Made by a program: the position numbers and the translations under genes
In this document: one piece after another, positions 40,380-49,171 of the stretch
Layout of the letters: the number at the start of each line of letters is the position of its first letter
Position numbering within the stretch: position 1 is the first letter of the stretch
Assembly (NCBI GenBank): GCA_964345835.1
Contig: CAYFSL010000002.1
Coordinates: 25,006-89,005 of the forward strand
DNA from: JAAYEL01 sp964345835
GTDB taxonomy: Bacteria > Bacillota > Clostridia > Tissierellales > Peptoniphilaceae
DNA: 64,000 bases
Reading direction: 5' to 3'
Notes under the pieces: generated by a model
What the model was told of the DNA's origin: nothing
Database searches by the model: none
What the model saw: only the letters and a program-made list of their open reading frames with translations

Positions 40380-42335
40380 CTATTTTGAGTTGCTATCAAG
40401 GGCAGCAAAGATAAGGTCCAGCATGGCATCGACACCAATTCTCATCAAATGGGTCTTGTCTTTAGCCAGGTATTCTGGATGGTCTTTTACCTTGTTGTAC
40501 CAGTCGATTAAATATATGTTTGGATGCTTGTCAGTATATGACTTTAAAGTATCATTGACTTCTTTTTCCCAGATATCAGGCATTTTCACATTGATAAAGT
40601 AAATATCGCTCTTCTTAAATGGTTTAACAATTTCATCCACATGACTTTCCCTAAATCGACCGTTGGTTCCTAGCATAAAAATAACGGCTGTGGTATCTGA
40701 ATCATAGCTTGCATATTTTCTAGCTATTGGTCCCGACTTATATAGTTGCCTACTAACTTTTCCATCTACAATGGTATTGTCAAAAACCTTCTTAACAGCA
40801 GGCCCGACATTTACTGATAGGGAGTCTCCTATGACTACAATCCTATCATACTTGTGCCTATGGTACTTGTCCTTTGTAGTAGTTGGACTATCCTTATCCT
40901 TGTCACCATCTCCCTGGTTTTCACCATCCTTTGTATTTTTACCCTTTTCACTTGGATTGGGATTTTCGGTTTCCGGCTTGGTATTTGTAGCAGGCTTGGA
41001 AGATGGTGGATTTTTAGCTTCTTTTTCGCCATCCTTACTTGTAGCTTTATTTGTTTTTCCTTTATTAGTTTCGCTCTCTGTAGGTTTTTCCTGGCCTACA
41101 ACTATAGAACTTTCTAAGTCAACCTTATTGTTGTTAGCAAAAGCTGTAGAAGTGTAGGGCATAGCAAGGCCAAAGATTCCCATCACAAACAAGATAGAAA
41201 AGGCGGTTGCAGCCACCACTCTAGGATATTTCAACCTTTTATTTTTTGCTTTTTTATCTATAAACAAAGACTTAATATATGGTATAAGCCTCCCTTTGCC
41301 CGTTAATCGTCCCACTAAATACTGGGTAAGAATCGAAAGTGCCGTAAATACAATAACCCTTAATAGGGTGTATAAGAAATTAGGTCCAGTGATTTCCCTT
41401 GAAGATTCAGAAAGGACTACTACTGGGAAGTGCCATAGGTATAATTCGTATGACAATTTACCGATTAGCAACAACCATGATAGGCCCATTGGAATCCTCA
41501 TTTGTGACCAAGAAAAAATCATTACAAGGCCTAGGATACAGGTCAAGAGAAGTCCAAAAGGATATATCCAATAAGATAGCTCCGATATATAATTGCTGGC
41601 AAGAATAAATATTATAAGGCTTCCATAAGCACTAGCTTTTATTAACCATCCCCTCTTAGCTCCCAGCTTTCTTAAATCATATAAGGAGAATAGGTATCCA
41701 AATATAGCTCCAAGAAAGAATTCAAAAATCCTCGTATCAGTTCCATAGTAGGTCCTACTAACATTTTCCACATCAAATAATATGATATGAAGCAATAGAC
41801 TTACCAACACTATTAAAGAGCTAGTTATTAAAAAGATTTTCCTATCCCTTACTATCTTTTTTCCCTTATGAGTAAATTTAAATACCAATCCTAGAATAAG
41901 ATAGGCCTGGAAAAGTACCCCCAGGTACCAAAGATGCTTAAATGGGCTAGTTGCATAACTATCAAAGTATCCAACCTTCCTTATTATATACCACCAATTA
42001 CTTGTAAATGTAAGCCCTGCGACTGCGTCCTTATGAGAACTAACAAGGGTCTCCTTGTTAAATAAAACCATGAAAATAAGGGTAAGAGCAATCATTATAA
42101 ATAGGCTAGGATATAGCTTTTTCAATCTCCTTACAAGGAAGGATTTAAATGAGAACCTCCCATCTCTCTCATAGGATGCTTTCATAGATGTCATGGCAAG
42201 ATATCCTGAAAGAACGAAAAACAAAGTTACCGCTAAAAAACCTCCGGGTAAAAAGTTCGCGTTAATATGATATATAACTACAGCTATAATTGAAATAGCT
42301 CTAAGTAATTCAATTCCTCTAAATGTTTTTTTCAT
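40380..42335 (-). CDS. OatA-like peptidoglycan O-acetyltransferase (acyltransferase 3 plus SGNH domain)
   Basis: 651 residues in three parts. About 1-370 is a multi-pass acyltransferase-3 membrane domain (FRGIELLRAISIIAVVIYHIN, VTLFFVLSGYL, KHLWYLGVLFQAYL). About 395-485 is a Lys/Thr/Glu/Pro/Asn low-complexity linker. About 490-650 is an extracellular SGNH hydrolase-like domain with VVIGDSLSVN (catalytic Ser), MLGTNGRF, and DKTHLMRIG (Asp-His). This is the OatA layout, which adds acetyl to MurNAc and gives lysozyme resistance; acetylation of another wall polymer is possible. It interrupts the usual hemW-lepA adjacency and has its own terminator. Confidence 0.88.
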   Translation of the reverse strand: MKKTFRGIELLRAISIIAVVIYHINANFLPGGFLAVTLFFVLSGYLAMTSMKASYERDGRFSFKSFLVRRLKKLYPSLFIMIALTLIFMVLFNKETLVSSHKDAVAGLTFTSNWWYIIRKVGYFDSYATSPFKHLWYLGVLFQAYLILGLVFKFTHKGKKIVRDRKIFLITSSLIVLVSLLLHIILFDVENVSRTYYGTDTRIFEFFLGAIFGYLFSLYDLRKLGAKRGWLIKASAYGSLIIFILASNYISELSYWIYPFGLLLTCILGLVMIFSWSQMRIPMGLSWLLLIGKLSYELYLWHFPVVVLSESSREITGPNFLYTLLRVIVFTALSILTQYLVGRLTGKGRLIPYIKSLFIDKKAKNKRLKYPRVVAATAFSILFVMGIFGLAMPYTSTAFANNNKVDLESSIVVGQEKPTESETNKGKTNKATSKDGEKEAKNPPSSKPATNTKPETENPNPSEKGKNTKDGENQGDGDKDKDSPTTTKDKYHRHKYDRIVVIGDSLSVNVGPAVKKVFDNTIVDGKVSRQLYKSGPIARKYASYDSDTTAVIFMLGTNGRFRESHVDEIVKPFKKSDIYFINVKMPDIWEKEVNDTLKSYTDKHPNIYLIDWYNKVKDHPEYLAKDKTHLMRIGVDAMLDLIFAALDSNSK

Positions 42336-42364
42336 CTTGTCACTTTACTTATCTTAATGATATA

Positions 42365-44176
42365 TTATTCATCTTCGTCATACTTTAGAACTGATAAGAA
42401 GGCTTCTTGCGGAACTTGCACTGACCCTACTGATCTCATACGCTTCTTACCTTCTTTTTGTTTTTCAAGCAACTTTTTCTTCCTTGAAATATCCCCACCG
42501 TAACACTTGGCAAGGACGTCTTTTCTTAAAGCCCTTACAGTTTCTCTAGCTATTACCTTTGATCCAACAGCAGCTTGAACTGGGATAGCAAATTGGTGTC
42601 TTGGAATTTCGTCCTTCAGCTTATTAACTATCTTCCTTCCCCTGTCATAGGCCTTGTCCCTGTGGACAATAATTGATAAGGCATCAACCACTTCGCCATT
42701 TAATAGGATATCAAGCTTAACTAAGTCAGACTCTTGGTAACCCTTGTATTCATAGTCGAAAGAAGCATAGCCTCTAGTCTTTGACTTGATAGCATCGAAA
42801 AAATCATAAATTACCTCATTAAGAGGTAATAGGTATTTGATTGTTACCCTCTTCTTATCTAGATAGGTCATATCAAGGTAGACTCCCCTTCTTTCCTGGC
42901 AAAGCTCCATAATTGCTCCAATGTAGTTTTCTGGAGTCATTATGTCAGCCTCTACAAGGGGCTCTTCTATCTTATCAATCAAGGTTGCATCCGGAAAGTC
43001 CGTTGGATTTTGTAGGTCAAGTTGGCTGCCATCTTTCATGTATACCTTGTAGATTACAGATGGGGCAGTTGCAATAATATCTAAATTAAACTCCCTATCT
43101 AGTCTTTCTTGTACTATCTCCATATGAAGAAGTCCTAAAAATCCCGTTCTAAATCCAAACCCAAGGGCAGCTGAAGATTCAGCCTCAAATACTAGGGCTG
43201 CATCATTTACTTGCAACTTTTCTAGGGCTTCACGGATATTGTTATAGGATTCCCCTTCAGCCGGATAAAGTCCTGAGTAAACCATTGGAAGGACTTTTTT
43301 ATACCCTGGTAGGGCTTCACTTGCCGGGTTCTTGTTATCAGTGATTGTATCCCCAACTCTAGCATCCTTTATATTCTTTATTGATGCGACAACAAAGCCA
43401 ACATCTCCCGTATCTATATAATCAGTGTTGACCATCCCCCTCATGGTGTATCCTACTTCAACGACCTCGAAGACCGCTCCTGTAGACATCATCTTTATCT
43501 CCATGCCAGGCTTTATCTTTCCATCAACAACCCTGACATACATGACTACTCCCTTGTAGGAGTCGTAGTAGGAGTCAAAAATCATGGCCCTTAATTGCCC
43601 ATCATCGTCTCCTTCTGGTGCAGGTATTTGTGTAACTATAGCTTCAAGGACATCGTCGATATTCAGCCCCGCTTTAGCAGATATGCAAGGAATGCCCTCG
43701 GTATCAAAAGCTAAAATCTCCTCTATTTCATCCTTAACTTCGTCAATCCTGGCAGATGGAAGGTCAATTTTATTAATAACTGGAATTATTTCTAAGTCCT
43801 GGTCAAAGGCTAAATAGGTGTTAGCTAAAGTTTGTGCTTCCACCCCTTGAGTCGCATCTACAATCAATAGGGCCCCTTCACAAGCGGCCAGCGACCTAGA
43901 TACCTCATAGTTAAAGTCGACATGACCTGGAGTGTCGATTAAGTTTAGGGTATATCTCTTTCCATCCTTAGCGTCGTAAAAAATCTTTACCGCCTTTAAT
44001 TTTATAGTTATTCCTCTTTCTTTTTCTAGCTCCATAGAGTCCAAAAGTCTGTCTTTCATCTCCCTTTCGGAAATGGCACCAGTCCTCTCAATAAGCCTGT
44101 CTGCCAGAGTAGACTTTCCATGGTCTATATGAGCTATAATAGAAAAATTCCTAATATTCTCCTTATTATTGTTCAT
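42365..44176 (-). CDS. lepA: Elongation factor 4 (LepA)
   Basis: A ribosome-bound GTPase, related to EF-G, that affects initiation and back-translocation. 603 residues, typical. G1 is AHIDHGKSTLADRL, G3 is DTPGHVDF, G4 is NKIDLPSA, and the C-terminal LepA-specific domain includes AKCYGGDISRKKKLLEKQKEGKKRMR. It starts directly after the stop of the signal peptidase gene; TGGAGG lies within the end of that gene. Confidence 0.98.
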   Translation of the reverse strand: MNNNKENIRNFSIIAHIDHGKSTLADRLIERTGAISEREMKDRLLDSMELEKERGITIKLKAVKIFYDAKDGKRYTLNLIDTPGHVDFNYEVSRSLAACEGALLIVDATQGVEAQTLANTYLAFDQDLEIIPVINKIDLPSARIDEVKDEIEEILAFDTEGIPCISAKAGLNIDDVLEAIVTQIPAPEGDDDGQLRAMIFDSYYDSYKGVVMYVRVVDGKIKPGMEIKMMSTGAVFEVVEVGYTMRGMVNTDYIDTGDVGFVVASIKNIKDARVGDTITDNKNPASEALPGYKKVLPMVYSGLYPAEGESYNNIREALEKLQVNDAALVFEAESSAALGFGFRTGFLGLLHMEIVQERLDREFNLDIIATAPSVIYKVYMKDGSQLDLQNPTDFPDATLIDKIEEPLVEADIMTPENYIGAIMELCQERRGVYLDMTYLDKKRVTIKYLLPLNEVIYDFFDAIKSKTRGYASFDYEYKGYQESDLVKLDILLNGEVVDALSIIVHRDKAYDRGRKIVNKLKDEIPRHQFAIPVQAAVGSKVIARETVRALRKDVLAKCYGGDISRKKKLLEKQKEGKKRMRSVGSVQVPQEAFLSVLKYDEDE

Positions 44177-44734
44177 CTATCCTCCAATTTTTAACTTAAA
44201 AATGTATTTCCCTTCGATTTCATCTATCTTGATCGGGCCAAATATCCTAGAATCCTTCGAAAAATCCTTATTCCTATTGTCTCCAACAACAAAGTATTCT
44301 CCTACATCTAGGTCCCACTTATCAATATTGTAGGCATATGTATATTCCTTGGTAAAAGCATTTTTGACCATCTTACTGTCTATATAGATATCTCCATCGC
44401 TTATTTCAACCCTCTCTCCAGGAAGTCCTAGAATCCTTTTTACATAAAGTCTTGACCCATGGTTAAAAAGGATAATCTCCCCTCTAGAAAGATTACCTTC
44501 TCTTATTCCAATTTTTGAAAGGACTACCATGTCCCCATGCTTAAAGGTAGGCTCCATAGACCTTCCCTCAACTTGAATTACGCTAAAGAAAAACCTATCA
44601 ATAATACCCACAAATAAGATGAGCAAGATGGCGAACTTACTTAATTTTTGCAGTCTCTGGGACCACTCAAGTCTCCTCTTCTCTCTTCTCATCCTTCTTT
44701 TGGCTAGAATCCTGCTATCTGCTTTTCGGTCCAC
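44177..44734 (-). CDS. lepB: Signal peptidase I (second copy)
   Basis: A membrane Ser/Lys-dyad protease that releases secreted proteins. 185 residues from a GTG at 44734 with GGAGGAG 11 bases upstream; an ATG 14 codons in is the alternative. A basic N-terminus and one transmembrane helix (about 33-52) are followed by VEGRSMEPTFKHGD (catalytic Ser) and YVKRILGLPGERV (catalytic Lys). The box VVGDNRNKDFSKDSR follows. It lies 6 bases after the other signal peptidase, so the two are a tandem duplication that has diverged. Confidence 0.93.
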   Translation of the reverse strand: MDRKADSRILAKRRMRREKRRLEWSQRLQKLSKFAILLILFVGIIDRFFFSVIQVEGRSMEPTFKHGDMVVLSKIGIREGNLSRGEIILFNHGSRLYVKRILGLPGERVEISDGDIYIDSKMVKNAFTKEYTYAYNIDKWDLDVGEYFVVGDNRNKDFSKDSRIFGPIKIDEIEGKYIFKLKIGG

Positions 44735-44740
44735 TTCTTA

Positions 44741-45331
44741 CTAAACTCCTCCAAAAGACTCGCCAAAAGGATAAAATCTAAAGCTGGCTACTCCCTTAAT
44801 ATCCTTTATATTTACAGGTCCAAAAACCCTTGAATCCTTGCTCATTCCCGGATTTCTGTTGTCACCTGCCACAAAGTATTCATCGCCTTTAAGCTTCCAC
44901 TCAAAGCCTTCATTTGCATGGGTGTAGTCGCCAAACACATAGTCTTCTTTTAGTTTTTCACCATTTATATAAAAATGTCCATCTATAAGTTGAACTAGGT
45001 CCCCTGGAAGCCCAATTATCCTCTTTATATAGTCCTCATTGGCTGGATTATAGTGCATCACTATTATCTCTCCACGCTTAAGTGGTCTTATTTTTAATAC
45101 AATCTTATTAATAAACATCCTGTCACCAGTATGAAGGGTATGCTCCATGGACATACCTTGAACCTGGGTTGGCTCAATTAAATAGCTTTTTATTAACAGG
45201 GCTATGGCAAGGGCAAGGGCTAATGACTTAGTCCACTCCCATATACCAGCTAGGAAAGTCTTTTCTTTTTTTTCCTTCTTGTCAGAATTTGACTTCCTTT
45301 CTTCATTGTCGTCAATTATATTCTTATCCAT
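44741..45331 (-). CDS. lepB: Signal peptidase I (first copy)
   Basis: The start at 45331 is chosen for the GAGGAAA 6 bases upstream, giving 196 residues. An acidic/lysine-rich N-terminus precedes one membrane helix (about 30-48). Catalytic motifs are VQGMSMEHTLHTGD (Ser) and YIKRIIGLPGDLV (Lys), then VAGDNRNPGMSKDSR. It heads the lepB-lepB-lepA unit and is divergent from rpsT, with an extended -10 promoter between them. The pair resembles the several Sip paralogues of Bacillus, which differ in substrate preference. Confidence 0.93.
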   Translation of the reverse strand: MDKNIIDDNEERKSNSDKKEKKEKTFLAGIWEWTKSLALALAIALLIKSYLIEPTQVQGMSMEHTLHTGDRMFINKIVLKIRPLKRGEIIVMHYNPANEDYIKRIIGLPGDLVQLIDGHFYINGEKLKEDYVFGDYTHANEGFEWKLKGDEYFVAGDNRNPGMSKDSRVFGPVNIKDIKGVASFRFYPFGESFGGV

Positions 45332-45370
45332 GTTTATTTCCTCATAATCTTTCAAACTTTTCACTGATTT

Positions 45371-45379
45371 ATTATACCA
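45371..45379 (-). promoter_or_regulatory. Extended -10 promoter of lepB-lepB-lepA
   Basis: TGGTATAAT on the minus strand, 40 bases before the first lepB ATG. The -35 is poor. Confidence 0.5.
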
Positions 45380-45425
45380 CAAAGGATAAAATCTTTTAAA
45401 AATATCAGAATATTCTTTATTTTAC

Positions 45426-45454
45426 TTGCATTTTAGCTTGTAAAATGCTATTAT
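45426..45454 (+). promoter_or_regulatory. Promoter of rpsT
   Basis: TTGCAT at 45426-45431, a 17-base spacer ending in TGC (extended -10), and TATTAT at 45449-45454, 46 bases before the rpsT ATG. Confidence 0.75.
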
Positions 45455-45499
45455 TATTTGTGTTATTCATACATCAGATTAACTTGAGGAGGTGAAAAA

Positions 45500-45766
45500 A
45501 TGGCAAATATTAAATCAGCTATAAAGAGAATTGATGTTAGTAGGAAACAAACTCTACGTAACAAGAGTAAGAAAAGCGAAATTAAGACTTATATAAAGAA
45601 CTTTGAACAAGCTCTAGAAGCTAATGAATTAGAAAAAGCTGGCGAATTGCTAAAGGTAATTGATAAAAAATTAAAAAGAGCATCACTTGCAAACATTATA
45701 CATCCAAATGCTGCCTCAAGAAAGACTAGTCAATTACAAAAGAAATTAAATGAATTAAGTGCTTAA
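45500..45766 (+). CDS. rpsT: 30S ribosomal protein S20
   Basis: 88 residues, basic and all-helical. It starts MANIKSAIKRIDVSRKQTLR, includes the internal NKSKKSEIKTYIKNFEQAL, and ends with the ANIIHPNAASRKTSQLQKKL motif. S20 binds 16S rRNA early in 30S assembly. GGAGGTG precedes the ATG. It is divergent from the signal peptidase genes and convergent with the membrane-protein gene, with a terminator on each side of the junction. Confidence 0.97.
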   Translation: MANIKSAIKRIDVSRKQTLRNKSKKSEIKTYIKNFEQALEANELEKAGELLKVIDKKLKRASLANIIHPNAASRKTSQLQKKLNELSA

Positions 45767-45777
45767 TCAGCATATAT

Positions 45778-45806
45778 AAATGGACTTTAGGGTCCATTTT
45801 TTATTT
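45778..45806 (+). terminator. Terminator of rpsT
   Basis: AAATGGAC-6-GTCCATTT followed by TTTATTTG, 11 bases after the stop. Confidence 0.85.
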
Positions 45807-45845
45807 GTCTTTTTATAATATAGAAAAAAAATCTCTAAAAAATTT

Positions 45846-45868
45846 GCCCGTAGGTGAAACCTGCGGGC
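45846..45868 (-). terminator. Terminator of the holA-ligase-membrane protein unit
   Basis: GCCCGTAGG-5-CCTGCGGGC (one G-T pair), followed on the minus strand by AAATTTTTTAG. Confidence 0.8.
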
Positions 45869-45904
45869 CTTTATGTGTCTTTATTTTTTAACTATCTCAA
45901 ATTT

Positions 45905-46819
45905 CTAATAATTGTACTTAAACAATTCCTTCTTCTTATCATTCCCATATACCCTTACCTTGGTTTCAAGAGTCTGCATATCTTCTTCGTTTTTCAGGTC
46001 TAAAACAGCTATATGGTCAAGGCCAATGTCATCCTTTGCTATTAGGAGTAACTCAACTTTATCATCAGCTTCTGCTGGAAGCTTATATTTAATTTCATTA
46101 TATTCTTCTGAAAAGTTCGGATTTGTTATATCAAATTCTTTCTTTTCTTTAAGTTCTCCATTAATTAAGATATTAAGCTCAAGACTCTTAAAGCTTGATT
46201 TTTCTTCTGTGTCGTTGGATATAACATTTTTCAAGCCATCACTTACCTTTATCTTGATAACCGCTTCTACATTATAGCTTCCAGAAGTCAAGGATGTATC
46301 AAAGGATTTTTTTTCAATAGTGTATTTAGCTAGAACTAGGTCTCCTAACTTAGCATTTGCTTCAGAACCATTTATGGATTCATTTAAGATTTTCCCATTG
46401 TTGTGGTAGGTGATAATATTCGGAAGTCTATCCTCCAAACCAAGGCTTTTCTTACCTACAAAACTATAGGTGTCTCTCTTCAACTTTAAACTATAGTCAT
46501 CATTGGAGGCGGTTACCTCCATAGTATCTGATAACTCCTTGGGAAGGACTGAAAAATTCACAGTTAACTTTTCCTTTTTCTTGTTGAATTTACCATATTT
46601 AATAATAGTCTTTTCTGTTAAATAATCTTTGTCCGTATTTTTTGAGCTCTGGGAATTTGACAAACTGTCAACCTTTCTAGATAGGTTTGCCCCCATTTCC
46701 TCAATTTCCTTCCTTTGTTCAGATATATCACGCCCTAGGCTTCCCACCCTAAATAAAACTAGGATAAGAGATATAAAAACTAGGACTGAAAGTAATATTT
46801 TTAAGCGTTTTGTATCCAT
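45905..46819 (-). CDS. Membrane-anchored extracytoplasmic protein of unknown function
   Basis: 304 residues. One N-terminal transmembrane helix (about 8-25) is followed by a short coiled-coil stretch (ISEQRKEIEEMGANLSRKVDS). The rest is a largely beta-strand extracellular part (about 70-300) without a motif I recognise. It starts 1 base after the stop of the O-antigen-ligase-like gene and has GGAGAGG upstream, so the two are co-translated and may act in the same surface polymer pathway. That link is positional inference. Confidence 0.75.
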   Translation of the reverse strand: MDTKRLKILLSVLVFISLILVLFRVGSLGRDISEQRKEIEEMGANLSRKVDSLSNSQSSKNTDKDYLTEKTIIKYGKFNKKKEKLTVNFSVLPKELSDTMEVTASNDDYSLKLKRDTYSFVGKKSLGLEDRLPNIITYHNNGKILNESINGSEANAKLGDLVLAKYTIEKKSFDTSLTSGSYNVEAVIKIKVSDGLKNVISNDTEEKSSFKSLELNILINGELKEKKEFDITNPNFSEEYNEIKYKLPAEADDKVELLLIAKDDIGLDHIAVLDLKNEEDMQTLETKVRVYGNDKKKELFKYNY

Positions 46820-46820
46820 T

Positions 46821-48119
46821 TTACCTCTCCACTAAATCGTTGACTCCAAGCACTCTATCATTTCTTATCTTGTTACTAACGAATCTTGAATAATCCTCAA
46901 ATATCTCAATTAACAGTAGAACAACTACCACTATTGGTATATAGTAGACCTCGCTTACAGACATAAGCAGGAAGGTCAAAAATAAGGCTAAGACTATAAA
47001 CATTATATCAAAAAGTTTAATTTCTAAAATCCTTCTAAATTCATAATATAGGAGATAAATGAAAACCAAAAGTCCTGGTATTCCAGCTATTATTCCTATC
47101 TCAATTATCAGATTGTGGGCTCCAAACCAATATCCAACCCTTTTTATAAAAATATGGCTATTTAAGGAAGGAAATCCTCTACCAAATACTGGCGACTCCT
47201 TGATCAATCTATAAGCCTCCTGCCAAATATTAGTCCTTGAGCTAAAGGTTGCATCCTTGTCAAAGGCCCTCTCTAAGACAGGCCCTAAAAACTTTTGTAG
47301 ATTTAGGACTGTTAAGGCGTAGTTTAATCCTAATACGAGTAGGACTAAGATTAAGGCCCATAAAGCCTTCCTTTTTACCCTGAATACCTTATAGGGCATC
47401 AACCATTTGACTATATAATAGCAAGCAAGTAGCAAAGCTAGAAATAAAAGACCGATATAACCTGTTGCACTATCGGCAAAATAGGCTGAAATAAGGGTCA
47501 TAAGGCCTGCAATGAATAGCTGTATAGGGTCTTCTTTATAGAACTTATAAGCCAGCAACAAAATGACAAAATAGGTTATTGTATACATGTTTAGTTGGTT
47601 GCCAACTCCTAAGAAATGGACGTCCATCCCCTGTCCAATGGCATTGGGAACCTGGTATAAACCATTTTGAAAAAGAAGGGACAATATTCCATTGACCATT
47701 ATCATAACAAATGAATAGTCTGCCAAGGCCTTTATAAAGTTAGACCTATCTACATAATATAAATATAAGATTCCATTTACAAATCCACTTACATATACAC
47801 CAAAGGCAAGTCCTGTTACATATCCTGCCCCATTTACTATTATGGATATGAGAAATATGGCTCCCATTACCAGCAAGATTTTTACAAGTCTTTTCTTTAT
47901 AAATCTTTTAGAAAGAAATATTATATTTAAAATTGAAAATAGTAAAATTATAACTATTAAATAGGTCCCATATCTCGATGTAATTAGCGACATGGGAAAT
48001 GCGAAAATTGTCAAATATAGGATAGAAAAAAAATAATGAAGCCTATTATTCTCATGTAATAATAAGGCAAATCCATGAACTATCTTGTCAATTTTCTTTA
48101 TTATTGAAGCATCCTTCAT
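46821..48119 (-). CDS. O-antigen ligase / polymerase-like (Wzy_C family) membrane protein
   Basis: 432 residues with about 10-12 hydrophobic segments and a long loop between about 300 and 350. The signature is the FGRGFPSLNSHIFIKRVGYWFGAHNLIIEIGIIAGIPG region near residues 315-350, where an exposed loop is followed by HN and a helix (Wzy_C type). In Gram-positives such proteins polymerise or attach surface polysaccharide or teichoic-type chains. It is followed at once by the 304-residue membrane protein and preceded by holA (14 bases). No glycosyltransferases are nearby, so the polymer is unknown. Confidence 0.8.
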   Translation of the reverse strand: MKDASIIKKIDKIVHGFALLLHENNRLHYFFSILYLTIFAFPMSLITSRYGTYLIVIILLFSILNIIFLSKRFIKKRLVKILLVMGAIFLISIIVNGAGYVTGLAFGVYVSGFVNGILYLYYVDRSNFIKALADYSFVMIMVNGILSLLFQNGLYQVPNAIGQGMDVHFLGVGNQLNMYTITYFVILLLAYKFYKEDPIQLFIAGLMTLISAYFADSATGYIGLLFLALLLACYYIVKWLMPYKVFRVKRKALWALILVLLVLGLNYALTVLNLQKFLGPVLERAFDKDATFSSRTNIWQEAYRLIKESPVFGRGFPSLNSHIFIKRVGYWFGAHNLIIEIGIIAGIPGLLVFIYLLYYEFRRILEIKLFDIMFIVLALFLTFLLMSVSEVYYIPIVVVVLLLIEIFEDYSRFVSNKIRNDRVLGVNDLVER

Positions 48120-48133
48120 AAAATACCCCTAAC

Positions 48134-49159
48134 TTAAAAATTAAATCTAGCTATTATCCTTCTTAATTCATCTTTTATATCAGCCCCAGTAGTCTTTACC
48201 CTCTTCTCCGCTTCAAAGCATGACCTATGGATAGCTAGAAGCTGGTCAAGAGTAAAATTTCTCATGAATTTAGAGTTTTTATCATATTCGTAGGGTCCTA
48301 CCATACAAATCTTCATAGCTTGGGACTTATTAATCCTATTCTTTGAACAATCTTTAATACAGATTAAGTTTTTTACCTGCCTTAACATCATATGAAAGGC
48401 CATGTAATAATCTTCTTCATCCATTCTATAAAAGAGGGTCATGGCATCATCTATTCTTTTATTTGATAGAGCATCTGTAAAGGCAAATATATTGTCTTGA
48501 AAATGCTCTATAACTGTTTCCTCAATCTCTTTTAGGCTGGGCTTGTCAGACTTTATATTGTTTAGTAGTTTATTAAGTTCATTTTCAACATCAAAGAGGT
48601 TAACCCTTGAATCCTTTTCTAAGTATGATAGCCTGGAAGATATGAGATCTGCCTTGGCAAGGTCAAGATTTACCTTGTTTTTCGCAAAATATTTTATGAT
48701 AAAATTGTTGAATTGTCTCCTATCTAACCTATCAATTTCATAGGTTTTTGCAATCTTTAAGAGTTTTTTTGCAAATTTACCAGTCTTAAAAACCTTGTCT
48801 CCTGAAAAGGTTAGGATCAGGCTGGTCTTTTCGTTAAAGTCACTAAAAGTCTCCTCGATAATATCAAGTTGCTTTGAATATTTTTTTATCCTATCTTTTT
48901 CTAAAGCCAGGTCTTCAATCAAGACAACCTTCTTATCATCCATAAAGGGAAGAGTCTCAATAGCATTCACAAAGCTAGCCTTGTCCAACTTTTCAAAGTC
49001 CAACTTAGTAAAATTTAAGCCGACAAAATCCCTATTTAAATAGTCATTCTTTATACTATTTAATGCTATATCATAAAGATATTTTTCCCTCACGTGGAGC
49101 AAGATTATATTATTAAGTTTGTTTTTATCAATATCATTTAATAAATCTATATAATTCAT
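48134..49159 (-). CDS. holA: DNA polymerase III delta subunit
   Basis: The clamp-loader subunit that opens the sliding clamp. 341 residues. The N-terminal region LNDIDKNKLNNIILLHVREKYLYDIAL replaces the strict P-loop, as is usual for HolA. The AAA-like middle contains LILTFSGDKVFKTGKFAK. The C-terminal collar carries YYMAFHMMLRQVKNLICIKD and ILAIHRSC-type residues. holA next to rpsT is typical of Firmicutes; here two envelope genes sit between them. Confidence 0.9.
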   Translation of the reverse strand: MNYIDLLNDIDKNKLNNIILLHVREKYLYDIALNSIKNDYLNRDFVGLNFTKLDFEKLDKASFVNAIETLPFMDDKKVVLIEDLALEKDRIKKYSKQLDIIEETFSDFNEKTSLILTFSGDKVFKTGKFAKKLLKIAKTYEIDRLDRRQFNNFIIKYFAKNKVNLDLAKADLISSRLSYLEKDSRVNLFDVENELNKLLNNIKSDKPSLKEIEETVIEHFQDNIFAFTDALSNKRIDDAMTLFYRMDEEDYYMAFHMMLRQVKNLICIKDCSKNRINKSQAMKICMVGPYEYDKNSKFMRNFTLDQLLAIHRSCFEAEKRVKTTGADIKDELRRIIARFNF

Positions 49160-49171
49160 AAAAGCTCAACC

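Noticed and set aside
40771..41157. 128-codon plus-strand frame with membrane-like composition
   Set aside because: Antisense to the linker of the OatA-like gene; its Ser/Phe/Leu repeats mirror the Lys/Glu/Asn-rich linker.
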